This document shows, piece after piece, positions 6,117 through 8,207 of a stretch of DNA of 8,207 nucleotides. The position numbers and the translations under genes were made by a program. The stretch covers positions 1 through 8,207 of the forward strand of contig DAOWFY010000155.1 in the NCBI GenBank assembly GCA_030637775.1, in the 5' to 3' direction. Below the pieces are notes generated by a model. It made no database searches, was not told the DNA's origin, and saw only the letters and a program-made list of their open reading frames with translations. This DNA is from a bacterium. GTDB lineage: Bacteria; Ratteibacteria; UBA8468. The stretch's first letter is position 1. Each line of letters starts with the position of its first letter.

Positions 6117-6133
6117 TATCTGAGAAAACAAAG

Positions 6134-7087
6134 ATGAAGACAATTGTTGGGCTTGATTTGGGGGGAACATTCATTAAGGCTGGTCTGGTGAGTGAGAAGG
6201 GAAAAATCTTAAAGAAACAGCAGTTACCAACCTTGGGAGAGAAAGGAAGGGAGACGGTCCTTTCCCAGATGGAGAAAGGGATTAGATTTGCTCTAAAAGG
6301 GGAAAAGGAAATTATCGGCATTGGTATCGGTACCCCGGGCTTAGTCGATAAAGAGGGAAAGGTATTCTCTGCGCCAAATTTGCCGGATTGGGATAATTTA
6401 CCTTTAAAAAAGATTTTCCGGGATAAATTTCATCTTTTGGTTGTCGTGGAAAATGATGTCAATACCATTACCTCGGGTGAATACATTTATGGTGCGGGAA
6501 AAGGCTATAAAAACATTATCTGCATTACCTTAGGGACAGGTCTTGGTGGGGGAATGGTTCTGGATGGAAAGCTCTTTCGTGGCAGTAGCCTTTCTGCCGC
6601 TGAAATCGGACATATCCCCATTTGCTACGATGGACCAAAATGTAACTGCGGAAATATCGGCTGTATTGAACGCTATGTTGGCGCGGCCTACATCTCCCAG
6701 ATGGCTAAGGATGCAATTAAAAAAGGAAGAGAAAGCAAAATTAAGGAGTTAGTTAAAGGAGACCTTTCCCTTATTACCCCGAAGATTATCTCCGAGGCTT
6801 ATAGAAAGGGAGATTCGTTAGCCAAGGAGGTCTGGAAAAAGGTTGGTATCTACTTAGGAACGATGTTTTCCGGTCTGATTAATCTGCTTAATCCAGAAAT
6901 AATTATTATTGGTGGAGGTATTAGCCAGGCGGGAAAAGTCCTTTTTGATTCAGTAAGAAAGGAGATTAAGCAAAGGGCCTTCCCCCTTTTAGCAAAGGAT
7001 GTAAAGGTGGTGCCCGCAAAATTAGGCACAGACTCCGGTATCATCTCGGCTGCCTCCTTAATAAAGGGGTCAGGTCTCCACAGTTGA
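6134..7087 (+). CDS. ROK family sugar kinase
   Basis: From the ATG at 6134 this is a 317-residue ROK (repressor, ORF, kinase) protein without an N-terminal DNA-binding domain, so it is a kinase type. It opens with 'IVGLDLGGTFIK' (about residues 4-15), the ATP-phosphate loop. 'VENDVN' holds catalytic Asp108. 'LGTGLGGG' (133-140) is the second nucleotide loop. 'EIGH' (158-161; His160) plus 'CNCGNIGCIE' (170-179) form the structural zinc site (His160, Cys170, Cys172, Cys177). ROK kinases phosphorylate glucose, N-acetylglucosamine, N-acetylmannosamine or similar sugars at C6 in the cytosol; the substrate here is not fixed by the sequence. An in-frame ATG at 6107 would add nine residues, but it lies upstream of the predicted -10 box and its purine site is too close. 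It is divergent from the nagB-like operon. Confidence 0.93.
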   Translation: MKTIVGLDLGGTFIKAGLVSEKGKILKKQQLPTLGEKGRETVLSQMEKGIRFALKGEKEIIGIGIGTPGLVDKEGKVFSAPNLPDWDNLPLKKIFRDKFHLLVVVENDVNTITSGEYIYGAGKGYKNIICITLGTGLGGGMVLDGKLFRGSSLSAAEIGHIPICYDGPKCNCGNIGCIERYVGAAYISQMAKDAIKKGRESKIKELVKGDLSLITPKIISEAYRKGDSLAKEVWKKVGIYLGTMFSGLINLLNPEIIIIGGGISQAGKVLFDSVRKEIKQRAFPLLAKDVKVVPAKLGTDSGIISAASLIKGSGLHS

Positions 7088-7094
7088 CAAAAAG

Positions 7095-8207
7095 ATGACA
7101 CAAGTAGAAATAATCAAAAAAATTACTAAGATTATCAAAAAAGAAAATCCTGCCTATCTGGTAGGAGGGTATCTCCGAGACAAAATATTAAGGAGGGTCT
7201 GCCATGATATCGATATCGTTGTGGAAGGAGATGCTCTCCTCTTGGCAAAAAGGGTAGCAAAATCTTTAAAGATTCCTCCCCCGGTAACCTACCGGAGGTT
7301 TGGCACCGCGATGATAAAGATGGGGAAAACAACGATTGAATTTGCTACCGCCAGAAAAGAAAGCTACGGCAAAGATTCTCGAAAACCTGAAGTCTCTCCC
7401 GCCACTTTATCCGAAGACCTTCCTCGCCGGGACTTCACCATCAACTGCCTTGCCCAAAGATTGGGAGAAAAAGAGATGATTGACCCCTTTGGGGGAAGAG
7501 CCGATATCAAAGCAAAGATTATCCGTACTCCGCTACCGCCCAATCGCACCTTTTATGATGACCCTTTAAGGATGCTTCGCGCCATTCGCTTTGCTACCAA
7601 ACTAAAATTTCGGATTGAGCCAAAAACGGCAAAAGCAATCATTGAGAATCGGGAAAGGCTAAGGATTATAAGTTCCGAGCGGATTGCCGATGAACTTCTC
7701 TTAATGCTCGATGCCAACAACCCCGCAAGGGGAATAGAGTTACTTAGAGAATTGAGGCTACTGAACTTAGTTTTGCCGGAGATCTCCGCTCTAAAAGATG
7801 TAAATGACCTCCAATGCAAGGACCTTTTTACTCACACCCTTACTGTGCTTGATAATATGGCGATGATAAAGAAGGATAGAATCTTGCGGCTTGCCGCCCT
7901 TTTCCATGATATTGGAAAGCCCAAAACCGCCAAATACGTTTCCGGGAAGGGCTGGACCTTTTATGGGCACCAGTATTTAGGGGCTAAAATGATGCGCTCG
8001 GCTGCCTCACGATTGAAATTGTCGGCTTCCGATACCAAAAGGATTGGCAAAATTATTGCCTATCACCTTCATCCTCACTGGTTAACCAGGATAAATGTGA
8101 CGGAAAGGGCAATCTTCCGCTTTCTGCGGGAGGTGGGGCAAGAATGGCAAGGTCTTCTTCTGATAGCAAGGGCAGATATCACCAGCAAAAACAAAAGGAA
8201 GGTAAAG
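7095..8207 (+). CDS. CCA tRNA nucleotidyltransferase with HD domain (3' partial)
   Basis: An open frame of 371 codons from ATG 7095 to the window edge, with no stop seen. It has the class II nucleotidyltransferase head: 'YLVGGYLRD' (21-29), then 'HDIDIV' (37-42) with metal-binding Asp38 and Asp40. 'RRDFTIN' (111-117) is motif C, 'DDPLRMLRAIRFA' (155-167) is motif D and 'ERIADELLLML' (195-205) is motif E. A C-terminal HD region follows with His247, His271-Asp272 ('FHDIGKP') and later histidines. Such enzymes add or repair the tRNA 3' CCA; HD-bearing forms can also have phosphohydrolase activity. A CC-adding or A-adding variant, or a poly(A) polymerase, cannot be excluded. It starts 7 nt after the ROK stop with only a weak ribosome site, so it is probably cotranscribed and coupled. 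The protein continues beyond the window. Confidence 0.92.
   Translation, partial: MTQVEIIKKITKIIKKENPAYLVGGYLRDKILRRVCHDIDIVVEGDALLLAKRVAKSLKIPPPVTYRRFGTAMIKMGKTTIEFATARKESYGKDSRKPEVSPATLSEDLPRRDFTINCLAQRLGEKEMIDPFGGRADIKAKIIRTPLPPNRTFYDDPLRMLRAIRFATKLKFRIEPKTAKAIIENRERLRIISSERIADELLLMLDANNPARGIELLRELRLLNLVLPEISALKDVNDLQCKDLFTHTLTVLDNMAMIKKDRILRLAALFHDIGKPKTAKYVSGKGWTFYGHQYLGAKMMRSAASRLKLSASDTKRIGKIIAYHLHPHWLTRINVTERAIFRFLREVGQEWQGLLLIARADITSKNKRKVK

Noticed and set aside
7148-7167. CCTGCCTATCTGGTAGGAGG, similar to the palindrome at 4442-4461
   Set aside because: It encodes the conserved PAYLVGG motif of the nucleotidyltransferase and its arms do not pair well, so the resemblance is coincidental.
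1-8207. CRISPR array, tRNA or rRNA genes
   Set aside because: No regularly spaced repeats, cloverleaf or rRNA-like sequence was seen on either strand.

Overview
The window looks like chromosomal DNA from an uncultured bacterium with moderate GC. Evidence for a bacterial host is the consensus sigma-70-type promoters (TTGACA, 17-bp spacer, TATACT/TAAAAT), Shine-Dalgarno sites and tightly packed operons. The gene set, with a large multi-TM DUF6785-like membrane protein, a divergent NagB homologue, a Gfo/Idh/MocA oxidoreductase and a PIG-L deacetylase, resembles sugar-catabolism loci of Planctomycetota, Omnitrophota and related candidate phyla. That taxonomic guess is inference only. No stretch longer than 300 bases lacks a gene.

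Layout. Bases 1-186 are non-coding and carry two hairpins and an imperfect direct repeat, possibly an insertion-sequence remnant plus a terminator. Reading leftward on the minus strand, 187-429 encodes a DUF2283 protein, 497-1198 a PIG-L/LmbE deacetylase, 1223-1576 a MazF-type toxin and 1593-1853 its ribbon-helix-helix antitoxin, with a strong promoter at 1894-1922. Bases 1868-2102 are intergenic and hold that promoter, a hairpin and a possible relic of a secreted-protein gene. A tight three-gene minus-strand operon follows: nagB-like sugar isomerase/deaminase (6016-5096), 12-14-TM membrane protein (5090-3126) and Gfo/Idh/MocA dehydrogenase (3116-2103), separated by 5 and 9 nt. A 90-bp divergent promoter region (about 6017-6106) separates it from a plus-strand pair: a ROK sugar kinase ending at 7087 and, 7 nt later, a CCA tRNA nucleotidyltransferase with an HD domain that runs off the right edge.

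How the genes may work together. Transporter-like membrane protein, ROK kinase, NagB-like enzyme, oxidoreductase and PIG-L deacetylase form a plausible uptake and catabolic set for an (N-acetylated) amino sugar or related sugar. A toxin-antitoxin module with its own promoter sits between the three-gene operon and the deacetylase. The least ordinary points are the NagB homologue, which lacks one canonical catalytic Asp and has an altered phosphate loop; the two back-to-back TTGACA promoters around a small dyad; and a 20-bp palindrome embedded in frame in the membrane-protein gene.
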